Of a DNA stretch of 64,000 nucleotides, positions 32,870 through 45,964 are shown one piece after another (position 1 is the first letter of the stretch; each line of letters begins with the position of its first letter). Origin of the DNA: Ctenosaura bakeri. Its lineage: Eukaryota > Chordata > Lepidosauria > Squamata > Iguanidae. The notes under the pieces are model-generated. The model had not been told where the DNA came from. It was given only the letters and a program-made list of their open reading frames with translations, and did no database searches. The translations under genes were made by a program, and so were the position numbers. The stretch spans positions 62,001-126,000 of the forward strand of contig CAOLHI010001656.1 of NCBI GenBank assembly GCA_948474755.1, read 5' to 3'.

Positions 32870-35400
32870 TAAATAGAGGCTAGAATCCTAATTAAGCACT
32901 CTAAAGATGGTTGAATAAACAAACTTTCCCAAGCCTGTTATGAGGCAAATATTCAAAATCCCCTGCCTGTATAGATAAACCTGTCCGTCTAGCTTCCTTT
33001 CATCTTTAATTTTCTTAAAAAGAGAAAAGAAAACCTAACCCTCTTTCCATACAATTTTGCAAAGAAAGTATTGCATTTTGAAAAGTATGTATTTCTCAAA
33101 AAGGAAAAAACAAATGAAATGTTTACCTGTGACTAAGCCTGGACTAGAATATTATAGAGAGCTTCAGCTGAAATCTTCCTATGTTATGAGACTGGGTGTT
33201 GACAGTCCATTCTTCAGTTAGTCAGGACTAGAAGAAATTGGTCAGGGTGAGAAATTCATGGCTATTTTAATACAAATTTTGCAAAATTGTCAGTTTCATT
33301 CATTTTTAGACAGTACATGAGATGATTGATTGATTTTAACGAGTATGAGAGAAATCAGAACTGATAGATTAACCTTTTTATTTCCAGTGCTTTCCATATT
33401 TATTTCTTAGAAGTTTGTGTTTGAAATCTTCTGTATTCAGTCCCATTAATGCTGAATTACGATGACTGCTATTTTTCTTGAGGATCTCCTCATCTTTAAC
33501 ACTTGTTTGTCAGATAGGTACAACTTGTGCCTATTACATTTAGCTGACACAAATAGGGAAGAATTTCATTTCTGTGTGCCTGAAGAATTTCCCAACATTT
33601 GGATGTTTCTTCATTGGGATTTGGGATTGAAAGAAAGAAATTAAGGTCAAAACAAATTTGCACTGAGGTTAAAACAGGAACTATTTTTTCCCTTCCCTTT
33701 TAGGAAAACTAGCAAGCTTGTTTGCCTTTCGCTCTGGTTTCATACAATTCTCTTCCTAGAGAGAAATTGAGCCCTTTTTAATCAGAGCAATTTTTCAATG
33801 AATGAAGCTGAGGACATGGTGTGATTAATTCTGTTCATAATTTATTCTTGTGATTTCATATTCTAGTTTTGCACTATTTGAATAAGGTTTTATTTGACAT
33901 ACACACCAAGGACTATATTAAACTGCTATTCCCAACTGTGTAGAACCACTGAATTCGTTGACAGGTGTGAGTCAGCACTTGCATAAATCTAATTGATTCA
34001 AGGGAAGTGCAATTGGATTCAGTCCATAAGTTTTAAGGAACATAGAATGAAAGTATATGTCCAGGGATGTCCATGTTGTCCATGCATTGAAAGATAGAAA
34101 AAGAAAAATTGTGCCAACCAAAATGCACAAAATACATTATGTGAGTGTTCAAAACACACAAGCTTCTTCATCAGGCATGGATGTTGAAAGTCATTTTAGG
34201 GGAAGGAATGTGATGATGGAGAGTCACAGAGATATGTCTTTCTTGAGATGTTAACACTGAATTTAATATGATGGTAGAAGGAGTTCTGATGAAGACAAAG
34301 GCCATGCACACCCCTTGTTGGCCATGGGGGATTTGGGTTACAAAAGCATGGGAAGGTGATGAACCTGTCCATTGTCAGAAACAGAGGCAATTCTTTTATT
34401 GTACCTTTCCTATGCAAAGCTGCAAGCCACTTTGTAAGAAGAATTCATGGAGAACCTATGAGTCCTGTCCACTGGGCTTTTGTAGGCACTCAAAGAAAAA
34501 TTTAATGAGGAATGGGAGGCAATGGACACTTTCTTTGTGATACAAATTGAACAGTCCATGCTAAGCTAGCAACCACCAGAAGCTCTACTGCTTCTTTTCC
34601 TTTAAGTGTACCAGAATATATTAAAATTTGTCTATACAACCTTTTGTTACTGCAGCTATTTTATTTTTATATAGCACTAACAGACTGTGACTCATTTCTG
34701 CTATTTTTAGGTAATATGAGTTTTATTATAGCATAACTATAGACAGGATTTCCACCATGGGTGGACGAGGGTCCTATGCTCTGAAAATGAATGTTAGCGA
34801 CAAACGTCCTCCATTAAAAAAAATGAAAACTACAGCTGCTTGTTTCAGTCTGTTATCCATTGTTAAAGGCACAGTGACCTCTGTATTTACAGAACTGTCA
34901 ACTCTGTTTCTAAGAATAGTTACTTTGTAATTATTTCCTAAGATTTAGCATTTAGCATAAATGTAATGATGCCAGAGTTGTGCAAGTATGATATAGATTT
35001 CCCCCCTTTTATTTATGTGTATTTTAAATAATATAGTTAGGGAATCAATATTTAAGTAATACAAAGTACAAGTAGGTTTTACTGCATTTCACATAGATCA
35101 TTTAGTACAAAAATCATTCTCACAAATGCAAAAACTATCCCAAAACCAAGAAGAAAACTAGCAAAACACTGGGTTTTTTGTTCTTGTATGCATGCAAAAA
35201 CAAGAGAAATGAAAATTTATATCCCTACGAAATACATGCAAACCTGAAACGAGAAGGGATATTAGTGCTGGATGGGAAATAAAAACCACAGGGTGCAATT
35301 AAGAGTGGAGTAGGAAGGTAAATCTTAGCAAATTTCATTCCTGCAGGAAAGAACAAGCACAGTAATGATATCATTTTGTTTCTCACTGTGAAGAAGCCAT
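32870..35400. other. Intron 4 sequence, nothing recognised
   Basis: About 2.5 kb of unassigned intron between the BovB copy and the Penelope-like fragment. Short frames only. Confidence 0.4.
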
Positions 35401-35404
35401 TGAC

Positions 35405-35905
35405 ACAGAATGCTTTTTGAAAGCACAGAAATTCTGGAGCATCCAGACAACTACTATGTCAGACTACACAAAGAGGCCATTGAAATCCATAAAAACATGG
35501 ACAATTTCAACAGGAAAGATGAAACTCAGAAAGTAAACAAGATTTGGCTACCAGTACTGAAGAACACTAAAATCAAGACTAAAAAATATGCCAACGAATG
35601 CTACCCAGACTCTGGAAGTTCCTCTACAGGGAACAATACAATGGGTTGCTAATGTACTTAACACACTGTTATACATATCCCCTGACTAACAACACAACTC
35701 TGGGGGATATCCCATTTAACAATAGGCCATCACACAGGCCAACTGCAACATATGCAAATTGCTTCCTACCACCTGGGAACTACGCAGGTATATATACTCT
35801 GTCTCACTTCCATGCCACCAGATCCTCTGAAGATGCCAGCCACAGATGCAGGCGAAACGTCAGAAGAAAATACTAACAGAACGTGGCCTCAAAGCCCAAA
35901 AATCC
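35405..35905 (+). mobile_element. Penelope-like element, 3' end
   Basis: A frame from 35410 reads HKEAIEIHKNMDNFNR and then IWLPVLKN, the pattern at the C-terminal end of Penelope-like proteins after the GIY-YIG endonuclease. It is followed by the 3' text GAAGATGCCAGCCACAGATG and GGCGAAACGTCAG (35831-35863), common in squamate copies. Only about 500 bases remain. The reverse transcriptase and most of the endonuclease are absent. Confidence 0.7.
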
Positions 35906-35979
35906 CACAACAACTCAATGAAAACTGCCTAGTTTCTGAAGACCATTGGCAGCTCAGGATGTACTCTATTTAAAAAAAA

Positions 35980-37340
35980 AAAAAAGCATGGTTTTTACAT
36001 AGAAAATGTATAGAAAACAGCACTTTCCTTTCTCCATTCCATTTTCTGCACAGAAGTATATATTTTTCACATAAAATAAGCCTGGAACAGTGAAGAATTT
36101 TACGCATCCAAGATTCTACTCCTCAGAGTTTACTGACACTTGGAAACCTTTTTTTTTTTTAAATCATTTTTCTATTTCTAAAAATATCTTTCCATCTCTA
36201 AAACAGAGATACTGCTGAAGCAGACCTGACTCAACATGTAATTGAGCTTCTGAGGCAGGGCTGAGGAAAGTGTGGTTCATATGCTTTTAAGGGCTTTCAT
36301 GACCCTTCCAGGAACCCACCCATGCCAAATTTGGGGAGGTAATTTTTTTAAAAAAAATTGCATTCTTGAAATCTCTGGGCTTGTTACTGGCCTTTCCCCC
36401 ATCCAATTACTCCCTGATTATAAATCACACTCACTGGAGTATGGATCATGTGAAAGATATGTCACAGGACCTACAAACACAGCAAAATATTCAGTAAGAT
36501 CCCTAAATGCTCTAAGGATCCTATCAGTTATTCTTGGGTGGGGGGTGGAATGAAATAAAAATGACCTACAAATGAAGGAGGTCAAAATGTGAGGTACTTG
36601 CTTACAGGATTCCATGTAAGGATTATGCACCACATCACCTCTATCAGTTCCCTGTGCATGTTCTAGAGCTCGAGCATATTTATTTTTTGAGCATATTTCA
36701 AAAAGGTAGCAAGCATTAAAATATTAAAATAGAGCTCAGAGAAGAACTTCTGAGTTTATCTAGCTCTGGAATCTTTATAATTTTTTAAAAAAAAACCTGC
36801 TGGAGCATCCTCCCCCACATCCCCCTCAAAATAACCCAAAACTAAAGTGTTAAAGCACACACCTATGAGGGGCTGATGTGCCTTGGAGAAGATGCACCAA
36901 AGAAAAGCTACCTTGATTGGTCAATCTTTCTGTTTGTTTATCTGCATGCCTACCTACTTACATTCATGATGGATACATGTACAGCCTCCAGTACAAAAGG
37001 CAGTATACCTCTGTATATCATTGTCTGTATATCATGATCTGGGAGGGATGTTACAGCATTGTGAATGGAAGTGGTCCTGCTAGAGAATTTCCCAAAATCA
37101 ACTAGTTGGCCACTGTGTGAACAGCATGTGGTACTAGATAGGCCTTTGTTATAATCCAGGGTGGCTTTTCTTATAGTCTAACTATCTTAAGCACCCCCTA
37201 TGCAAACTAAATGAAACAATTCTCTGTATCTATTTGTACAGGGGATGCCTTCTGAGTTTGTGACCCCCCCAAAAAAAAACAGCTGTTGAGAAGTAAGCAT
37301 TATTTTCTGAGCCTTAGACTGACAGTGAAAATGATCAGAA
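35980..37340. other. Intron 4 sequence, nothing recognised
   Basis: AT-rich intron with T10 and A runs. Short frames (93 codons at most) without domains. Confidence 0.4.
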
Positions 37341-37341
37341 A

Positions 37342-37391
37342 AAGGAAGGAAGGAAGGAAGGAAGGAAGGAAGGAAGGAAGGAAGGAAGGAG
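37342..37391 (+). repeat. (GGAA)n microsatellite
   Basis: About twelve GGAA units. On the minus strand it makes a spurious FLPS repeat frame. Confidence 0.95.
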
Positions 37392-37799
37392 AATTTAGGC
37401 AACTGCAGAGTTCCAAAGAAAGCAAGGGCAAAATTTCCATCTGTCATCAAGAAAATTAACCCAAATCCAAAAGGCTGCTGGTTCTGGCAATCTGATCCTG
37501 TAGTTCACAACAATAAATAATGGTATCACTGAGAGTAAACAATTAAGTATGAAGAACTTGAATGTACACAGAATATTACCTAACTTTTAGAAACTTAGAA
37601 TCTTTCCAGGTGGGGTAGAGAAACTATTCTTGAGCCAGTATTACGTGGGGGTGAGATGGTATTTAATTTACTGTCTGTGTTAATTCTGAACGTTGGCAAT
37701 GTCATTAGCAATACTATGCTATGTGTGTACTCAGAAGTGGGGTCCCTCAGAAGTAAAAGGTAAAGCCTAATTCACACATTTCACATGGAATATCTTGAT

Positions 37800-38000
37800 T
37801 TGCCTTTCTCAAACTTTTTAGCCTGGAAGAATCCTTGAAATAATTTTCAGGTCTCAGGAAATCCCGAATAACAATTGTTACATCCATAGCTCAAGGCAAA
37901 AAAGATTCATATTTTTTCCCCAGTCATGATCTCTTGCAGAAACCCTGGCAACCTCTTACAGAAACCTAGGGTTCTAGGTTGAGAAACTCTGACCTAGATG
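37800..38000. repeat. hAT-like MITE with TTTCTCAA ends
   Basis: The left end CCTTTCTCAAACTTTTTAGC pairs with the right end TAGGTTGAGAAACTCTG, a style typical of hAT-derived non-autonomous repeats with CAGTG-type termini. There is no coding frame. Confidence 0.4.
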
Positions 38001-38242
38001 AAGGTTGGCTATGCTTCATAGCAGAATAGCCAGTTTAACAGATGAGACTGTCCCCAAGACTATGCTATTGATTTCTGCATTAGGTTGCTATTAAGACTGC
38101 ACAGCCGGGCCAGTAACACAAAAACAGAATAAAACAAAACTGGCAAACCAAGTCACTGACATAAATGTCTCCATTGGTTGAACATTTAACTACAGTTGTT
38201 ATTGCAGATGTCAATATCATATTCATTTTCCTTTTTTTGCAG

Positions 38243-38370
38243 TTATGCTAAAGAATCCCAAAAGAGAAGATGACAAGCCATTCAGAGACTGTGCTGATGT
38301 ATACCAAGCTGGCTTTAATAAAAGTGGTGTCTACACTATTTATGTGAATAACATATCAGAGCCTAAAAAG
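38243..38370 (+). CDS. ANGPT1: ANGPT1 exon 5 (linker and start of fibrinogen-like domain)
   Basis: The acceptor is CTTTTTTTGCAG before 38243; the donor GTAAAG starts at 38371. Two bases complete the valine codon split from exon 4, and the exon ends at a codon boundary. The product begins VMLKNPKREDDKPFRDCADV and ends NNISEPKK, equal to human residues 270-312. KPFRDC marks the start of the fibrinogen-like domain, whose cysteine (human Cys286) pairs with the cysteine in exon 6. The sequon NKS (human Asn295) is kept. The charged linker KREDD differs from the human form but has the same length. A second GT six bases downstream (38377) could serve as an in-frame donor. Confidence 0.96.
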
Positions 38371-38676
38371 GTAAAGGTAAATCAATATCCCGGAGAGCTT
38401 ATAAGCTGAACAATCTCACACCCTGGCTATTATATCTTTAAATTGAAGTGGCCACCTTCCCTACATCTAAGGCCACATTTCTCCCACAGCAAACCTATCT
38501 CTAGAAATAAATATAAATGTATTTTTACTGAATCCCATTTTGTATTTTCTAATGACTCTGGGGGCAATTTCAAAAAGTTTTGTGGTTTCCCTGGCCTGTT
38601 TTAGACTAGAAATTAAAATCCTGGCCAAATTGACCCCAACAGCCATCAGAGGTAGAGGGTTGCTTTCCTGACAAAA

Positions 38677-38709
38677 ACAAACAAACAAACAAACAAACAA
38701 ACAAACAAA
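38677..38709 (+). repeat. (CAAA)n microsatellite
   Basis: About eight CAAA units in intron 5. Confidence 0.95.
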
Positions 38710-38710
38710 T

Positions 38711-38813
38711 AACAAGAGTGGGTCACAGGAGCTATGAGAGCTGTTGTGAGCCATACTGGGGCCACTAGGGTCATGTATATCCCATAGGCTACACTTCGTC
38801 CACTCCTGTTTTA
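38711..38813 (-). repeat. hAT-like non-autonomous repeat fragment
   Basis: The minus strand reads CAGGAGTGGACGAAGTGTAG and then GGCCCCAGTATGGCTCAC, similar to 25465-25665 and to 52305-52415. Confidence 0.4.
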
Positions 38814-38819
38814 AATCCC

Positions 38820-40940
38820 ATTGCTGTGGGAGGTGGGACAGACATAGTTCCTGCGGCCCATATTCTGCGAAATCTGTACATCTGCCCTCTCTCTTACCTC
38901 CCGGAAATGTAGTCTTGCTTTTCACAAAGGGCTGGCACAAGTCATACTGCTACCGGAGGCAAAGGATAACATCATGTTCCATCTGATAATTTTTTGCACA
39001 GAAACTCAGCTCAGAGGTGTCAAATCTCATGTCTCCTCTTTTTTTTCCTCCTCCTCCTTCATATTGTACAAATATATACCACAACAAAATGTTTGGCATG
39101 TTGCTGCATTTATATGTCCCTGGTCTATTTCATTGGCTGTTCCAGTTATCATGAGGAGAGGAGAGAAGGAAATCTGGGACTACCATGAAGGGCAGTCTCA
39201 TCTGTTCTATAAATTATTTCTTTCAGGCTTAGATTTCCATTCCAATGCCTGCCAACACAATCAATGCAAGGATTCAGTGGCTATTGGACTGGACCCAGCC
39301 TTCCTGTGTTGCTAGTTAACACATGAACAACACTGACAGCTTATAAAAACAGAGCATGTCAGTATGTTTTAATATGAAACAACAACAACAAAAGATGTTA
39401 TCTGCTTCCAAAGGGTTACTGTAAATCCCATACATCTTTTATCAGTTAAGGGAGTTTCATTTAATTAGGAACCACTGAATTGTGATGACTCCAGTTCTAC
39501 TCAATCTACCATCAAGGAGATAGAAAAGGAGAGTAATTTAAATTCCTCCTATTTCCTTTGGTGTATGTGTGTATGTGTGTGTTTGTGTGTGTTCAGATTT
39601 CAACCTCAAAATATGTTAAAAGGTGTTTAATGGCTGAATGCTTTGACCTTGTCTGGGATAGCAGCCAGTTGAGGACATTTGTTGGCTCGGATGGTGGAAA
39701 GCTAACATTTATAATCGGCTTGCTGCTCCTGTTAATGTGGCAGGTGTTCTCATCCATTGCTATGGAGAGTGCCAGACCACACAGTGAATAATTTAGTGCT
39801 TTAAATCCCTCTGTCATTGTCTCATTCCCCCTTTTAATTTGCTGCATCACTCAAAACAAGGAAACTTCAAAACTTGTTTAGAAAAGGATTTCTTTTGTAG
39901 AAAATTCCTGTATATGTGCATACCTATTATCTTCCCTCAACTCCCACTTACTGAATTGAACATAAGAATTTAATGTGTAAGACGCAAAAAAAAGTGATCA
40001 CTGGATTTCTGGCATCTTGATGTGAATGTTAAATAAGATACATGCATTGCTTTAAAAATGCCTGCTGTAAATCAAAGAGCAGTGAAACCACAGCTATAGA
40101 TAACGATTGTCCTCAAATGTCATTGTGAAAGGAAGCACCGAGCCAAACTATTTTTCTTGAAGGAAAAAGCAATTCTTTAAGGGTTTTGTTTTCCCTTTCT
40201 CAAATAAGGTTCATATTTTTGGAGCCTTGTACAATCCTCTTCCACAGATACACGATCAGTGGTCTTTGGCTGTGTGTACAACAAGCAAAGTTATACAATA
40301 GAGAAATCGAACAACATTGGTATGGACAATGCACCTTAGAGTGAAAAGCATGGAATTGATTCAGCTGAGGATGAAATGGCATGATTGTGAAGGAAACAGT
40401 TCAAAGGAATTGGGTAGTGACCCCCACGTGATAAGGTCATGTACAGCGTTTCATTACCAGCCAATGTCATGAGGTCTGCTTCCTTCTATGGCTCTCTGTG
40501 AGAGTGCCAAAGCCCTCACTGAATTGATAAGAATTCTTAGATCTTTTGTTAAAATTGAGCTCCATACACTAGTGAAGCATGTAGTTTTGTTAAAGATCAC
40601 ACTGAGAGGAAATCTGGAATAGTCCCAGCCATTCTGGAGTCTAAGCCTCTGAGTATGAACATGCATAGGGAAGTTGCTTCAGCTAGAACTATGCAAATTC
40701 ATAATGGAGATGGTGGGCATAAACCAAAACATCAGAAAATTTTTGTCCCCTACCAGAAAAGAGGAAGAGATGGGCACTGTTTAGACAACAGCTCCCAGAA
40801 TCTCCAAGCCAGTATGCCATGGGGTTCTGGGAGGTATCCTTTTCAAATAGTATGGTTGGTCCTTGTTTGGAAGCAGAAATCTGAGCTAGATGGATCAAGG
40901 CCTCATGTCACGACATGGAGATTCTTACGTAGTTTATGTT
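38820..40940. other. Intron 5 sequence, mostly unassigned
   Basis: Contains a TG-rich run at 39560-39592. No gene or clear mobile element otherwise. Confidence 0.4.
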
Positions 40941-40951
40941 CTTATACCCAG

Positions 40952-41053
40952 GTTTTTTGTAATATGGACATCACAGGAGGAGGTTGGACAGTTATACAGC
41001 ACCGAGAAGATGGGAGCCTAGATTTCCAAAAAACCTGGAAGGAATACAAAATG
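40952..41053 (+). CDS. ANGPT1: ANGPT1 exon 6 (fibrinogen-like domain)
   Basis: The acceptor is CTTATACCCAG before 40952 and the donor GTAAGA starts at 41054. It encodes 34 complete codons, [20 protein letters not shown] through KEYKM, equal to human residues 313-346. It has the FRED-family signature GGGWTVIQ and the cysteine (human Cys315) that pairs with Cys286. DFQKTW replaces human DFQRGW; Thr at that place is also what I recall in ANGPT2. Length is 102 bases as in human. The long frame starting at 40655 is intronic read-through into this exon and not a separate gene. Confidence 0.96.
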
Positions 41054-41059
41054 GTAAGA

Positions 41060-42830
41060 TGGGGAATTACTTCCCAGAATCCTATCTCTAGAAATACTGG
41101 GGACATCATTTTATCACTGTTTTTTATTTTGAAGCAAAGCGGAACATTCTGTTAATAGCTTATACTGGGACTATGGCCATTAAACAATAAACACAGGAGA
41201 CATCAAGTGCCTCAAGTTTATTATAGCTGTTTTAAAACTCCTTCCTTGATTTGTTTTTCTATGAATCATACTTCAGAGAGTTCCTTCATTTGGAAGCTTT
41301 CTTTTCATTTTTCCCTGTGGATTTTGGGATGTAACAGTTGCCTTTGTCAATGCTTTCCATTCCTTGTCCTCAGGCAATGTGTCACACTCAGAAATAAAAA
41401 ACAAATAAGCCTTTAACACTGGGTAGGAGCCAAACTCTGCTGTGAACAACTGGGAATCACGTACACTCAAGAGTGGCAGCCTCTCATATGTTATTGCAGA
41501 ATGTGAGTCCAGAGAGCTTTTTCTCTCTGGGTAGAAGCTTAAGGAAGACATGGGGTAGGGCTGCAACTTTAAGACAGAAGCCTATGCAGGAACTGAGCAA
41601 CTATCATGCCGGTTTAGATTCCTGCTGTTAGTCTGAAGGAAATAGCAGTATGTTATACATTGTTTTAGGTTTAGTACTTTGAAAAGCACTCTTTCCACAT
41701 TTATTTAGTGTGTGCACACATTCAGTGGGAGATCAAGAGGAAGTCAGCATGGTGATCCTTGGTGGTGGATCATCAGCTTGTGAAGACCATCTTTCCACTA
41801 TAAAGCAATGGCCAAATGCCTTTAGGCTATCCTGTTATTTCTAAGTTTGCTCATCAAGCTCTCAAGAATTTCTCAAATAAATTCATTACTTAAGTGATTT
41901 GGAAGCAAAGCTTGTCCTTTAAAAGCTTTTGAAAGCTTGTACAGCTCTACAGGCATGAAGCTGGCCTCAACACTGAAACATTTGGCCTATGGAAATGCAA
42001 AGCTGGGATGCACTCAGATGGAGGTACTCTTTCTGTGAACTGGAACTAACATTTAGGCTTGTTCTGAGAGGTGGTAGCAGCTAGATTTTGGGCAAGGTTT
42101 GGAATAAATTCAAACTTAAGAGGCAAGGGAAGGCAAGAATTCAGGTTCAAGGCAAAGAAAGAAATCAGCTTCGGGGTAGCACCCTGGACAGCTCCAAGTG
42201 GAGCTCAAGTTGGAAGCTCACACAACCAAGCTTAATTGCTGTGTCTTCATTAGCAGGCAACCTTAACCATAAACTGGGTGGCTATTCAGTATAGGATTTC
42301 ACCTCTGCTGACAGAAGTCTCTGTTAGTTAAAGGAGTCTTATCTGTTTTAGAAAAATGGTGGCATATGAATTCCTCCCAAGAGTTCAGGCTACTGGGGAA
42401 GTGAATTTATCCAGGGACAGTGATGAGAATAATTCCTTCTCTGTTGTGTCACTTTCCTTGAGATTATCAGCTCATTCCTGATCATGAGGAGAAAGGCTGA
42501 CTGAGAAACATTGCAGTGCTTTGTTTTTATTGAATGTTTATTTGTTTGGTTGTTTGGCTGGTTTTGTATGTTATGGTGATGAGATATTCCTTAACATCCT
42601 CCATCTTTAGTTTTCCATCTCTATAATCGTGATCTCAATCTCACAGTGATTGTATGACTTAAAATGCAAAGATGATGATGAAGCACCAAGATCATAACAA
42701 AAGCACAAAACTAACCCTTATTATATCAAATTGGAACAATACAATCAGCGTGGAAACCCCTAGGTTTCCATCTAAGCTAATAGTGTAGCAATAGGAAAGA
42801 TTTACACAGTTAATATGTCTACCTTTGAAG
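41060..42830. other. Intron 6 sequence, nothing recognised
   Basis: Unassigned intron. A 21-base word at 42077-42097 recurs exactly at 44188-44208. Confidence 0.4.
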
Positions 42831-42834
42831 AGTT

Positions 42835-42955
42835 ATAATGAAGTCACCCAGTGAATTTCAGTGTTCAAGGAGAACTAGAACTTGGGTCTCACAAGTCCCA
42901 GTTCAAAACCCTAACATGCTACAACAAACTTGTACTGGCTTCCACTAAAAAGACT
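42835..42955 (+). mobile_element. MIR/tRNA-like SINE relic
   Basis: AAGTCACCCAGTGAATTTCA, then GAACTTGGGTCTC and a CCCTAACATGCTACAACA-like end, resembles old tRNA-derived SINEs with a CORE-like middle. Confidence 0.4.
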
Positions 42956-43356
42956 GTTAAGCCTCAGTAGACAGGCTGAAACCTATGGAGTCAACAATCA
43001 GATATTCAGAAGTTCCTCCCTCACATACTTTCCTATGATATTTTTTAACTGAAAATCCAGGTGATCTCAGTGGCTAAGGACATTCATTACCAGCTTTGAC
43101 TGATCCACCATTACCTCTGTTCCTAGATAGTGATATTTTTGCCATTGGGAGCCATGCGTTTCATGACTAGACTACTCTGACAGGTTCTTTATTGAGTTGC
43201 CCTTGAATTTGGTTCAGAAGCTGTAGTCGGTACAGAATGCAGAAATTAAGGTGGACAATGGAGAAATGAGCTATCAACATATTACACCACTGCAGAAAGA
43301 AATACAGTGGCTGTTCAATTGCTAGAAAGCTATATTTGAGATTGTGCTGTTAACAT

Positions 43357-43552
43357 GTTGTTGTAGTTGCACGCCTTCAAGTCATTTCCAACTGATGGTC
43401 ACCCTAAGATGAACCTATCATGGGCTTTTAGGGGCTGAGAGAGTGTGACACATCCAGGATCACCCAACAGGTTTCCACAACTGAGGGAGGAATCAAACCT
43501 TGGCATCCAGGAGTTGTAAACCAATGCTCAAACATCTACACCACTCTGGCTA
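43357..43552 (-). mobile_element. Sauria-type tRNA SINE, minus strand
   Basis: The tail GTTGTTGTAGTTGCACGCCT and CAAGTCATTTCCAACTGATG is at the left, and the head-side text ATCACCCAACAGGTTTCC and CACTCTGGCTAA at the right. Nearly full length. Confidence 0.75.
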
Positions 43553-44464
43553 ATCCCTAGAAAAACACCTCACTCTATATTGACCCCTGAGAACTCCACT
43601 GGAAACTTTATTGATTATCCCACAATACACAGAATGATCAACATTGTGAAGGCAGGTCATTTTAGAGGTTACATCAGGACAGTGTGGCAGAGACCAAATT
43701 GTGGCATTTGCTCTACAAACAGGAATTTAGGCCTCCAAATGAAATTGGCTTTCAGTCTCCAAATTTCTAGCATTGTAGTAACTTAAAACTTCAGTTGAAC
43801 ATTTAGAAATACAGTTTAGGCATCTCAAAAAAGGGGGCAGAAAATGTTCTAAAAGGAATATGAATACAGCACATGCAATAGTGCTAGGTATGAACAGGTT
43901 TTAGTGCCTTACTCTCTGCAGTGCTAGAATCTGTGCAATGAAGAATTTTCATTTGCAGAAGCAAAATTCTTATTTGGGGGAAATATCTCCCCCTTCTCAT
44001 AGCTACCCCTGAGTGACATCCAGTTTTTGCCACAATCTCTTCTGCATAATGCAAGAGGCAGAGACTGTGTCACATTTTTATTTTTTAAATTTTATTTATG
44101 AATATTATCTATTTTTATGTATTTATTTACCAAATGTTAAATCCCTTTTTAAAATGTATTTATGTGTGCTGTTCCTTGCTAGACTTTGCAGCTAGATTTT
44201 GGGCAAGGAAGGAGTCTGCTAGGAATAATTATGTCATTCCATTTGTACTTTCTTGGTTGTATGTTTGCTTATTTAAAATTAATCTAGTCTAAATTTTTAC
44301 ATCATTTTTAGGCTTTTTATATAATTTTGTATTTTAAATTTTAAGACATTAGTCCAAGCTGAACTGGACCATTTTCCAAAATGTGGGACAAACCAAATTT
44401 TATGATCAGTTATAATTTAAGAGTATAGGAAGCTGTGGTTTACCAGATTATCCATTGGCTTATG

Positions 44465-44530
44465 TAGTTTGTTGCTAACTGCCATCAGGTCGATTTTGAT
44501 TTATAGTGACTCTATGAATAAGAAACCGCC
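44465..44530 (-). mobile_element. BovB-like 3'-tail relic
   Basis: TTGCTAACTGCCATCAGGTC and GATTTATAGTGACTCTATG match the 3' end of the BovB copy at 30622, without any adjoining body. Confidence 0.5.
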
Positions 44531-44559
44531 AACATTGCCTATATTAGCCCTTCTCAACT

Positions 44560-45940
44560 AGGCATCCTTCTGGTGTTCTGGAGTACCTCAGCCAGCATGG
44601 CCAACTGTTGGGATGATGTGAGTTATCAACTAAAACATCTTGAGGGCAACAAGTAACCAGAGACTGCTCTACATAAACTAGTTATGATTCTCCACAGTTT
44701 CATGAGGGGTTATTTCCCAAAGATAATATGGGATGCTTTTAATCAAACCTGGAAAATTTAGTCTGAAAAGCTTCTGTTTTATCAAGCTCTTGTGTCTCCT
44801 GACTTTCAAAGAAAAACCAACCTTGCATGCAATTCTTGAGGGCAAAATATCGCTATAGGCTTTTTCCAACAATGCAGGATGTCCAAGGTTAAAACTTAGA
44901 AATTTTAGAGTTTTTAAAAGCTGTTTTCATCTTTTGAACACCCAAATGTTAATATTCCTTCTTCTTCCTTATATGCTACCTTCCTGCCTGTCAGCTCTCC
45001 CATTGTCTATCTATCCTGGTTAATCAGGGCTGCTCTTTATTTTCCCCCACCAATGTTCTGAAATTGATTAGACCATTGCATCTATTACACAGGGAGAAAT
45101 ACATAGACCAGATTCCTGAACTGAGTGTCTTAGATGGAGTAAACTCATAAGGTTCCACCAAGTCTGTGTTTTTCCTCTGCCAGGAGTGCAGGCACTATTT
45201 GTCCTAGACTCAACTTTTGTAGCTGTAAACAAATCAATGATTTTACCATCTGATGCATATGTTCTTTAAAAACATATTTAGGATGGTCAGCTTCCTTCAG
45301 TGGCTATGTTAGAAGTCCCAACCTTCCAGTGTCCACAACATTCCACTGACACATGATAACTTTTGGCAGCATGGTAGAAGAAAAGTTACTATTTCCCTTT
45401 AGTACAAGGCATAGGGGAGCATGTTTTCTCATTTTAAAGTAGAATCATGCTTCTGCGAACCTTCAGGAGTGTGAGTCTGCTTTTAAACAAGGTGCATGCT
45501 ACACACATCTTATGTTTTTAAATAAAATTGTGACTCTTTTGTCACGGCCATACTGTTGAAATTTGACAATGTAAATTCAGTGGAGATCAATGGAGATGCA
45601 AAATAAACAGAGGAATGCATGCTGCCCACAGGAAGTATGTTGGCTGTCCTTGTGATTTTGAATAGCCTGCTTATCTCACTCCTCATCTCTCTTTGGGCCT
45701 CTTGGCCAAAATACTATAGAGTGCTCTGAATTTAATAAGTGGGGCATCTAACACCCCACTGGAATTGTCAATTGTGAGTATAATTGTAATGGTGATGGTG
45801 ATGCTTACTGCTCATTTAAGGTGTTTGTCCATGCATCCTCAGTGTATGCATTTTGGCAGCAGGTGTAAAGAGTCCTGAAGAAATGTAAGGCACATCACAG
45901 AGCTAAAGCTAGAAAAGAGACCCTCTTTCACGTTACCCAC
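44560..45940. other. Intron 6 sequence, nothing firm
   Basis: Unassigned intron. Weak hAT-like palindromic text near 44550-44650 (TCAGCCAGCATGGCCAACTG). Confidence 0.35.
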
Positions 45941-45964
45941 TTACAATATTATGATTCCACTTTA

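Noticed and set aside
40655..41155. 166-codon + frame with a fibrinogen-like segment
   Set aside because: Only 40952-41053 is exon; the rest is intron 5 and intron 6 read-through around good AG and GT sites.
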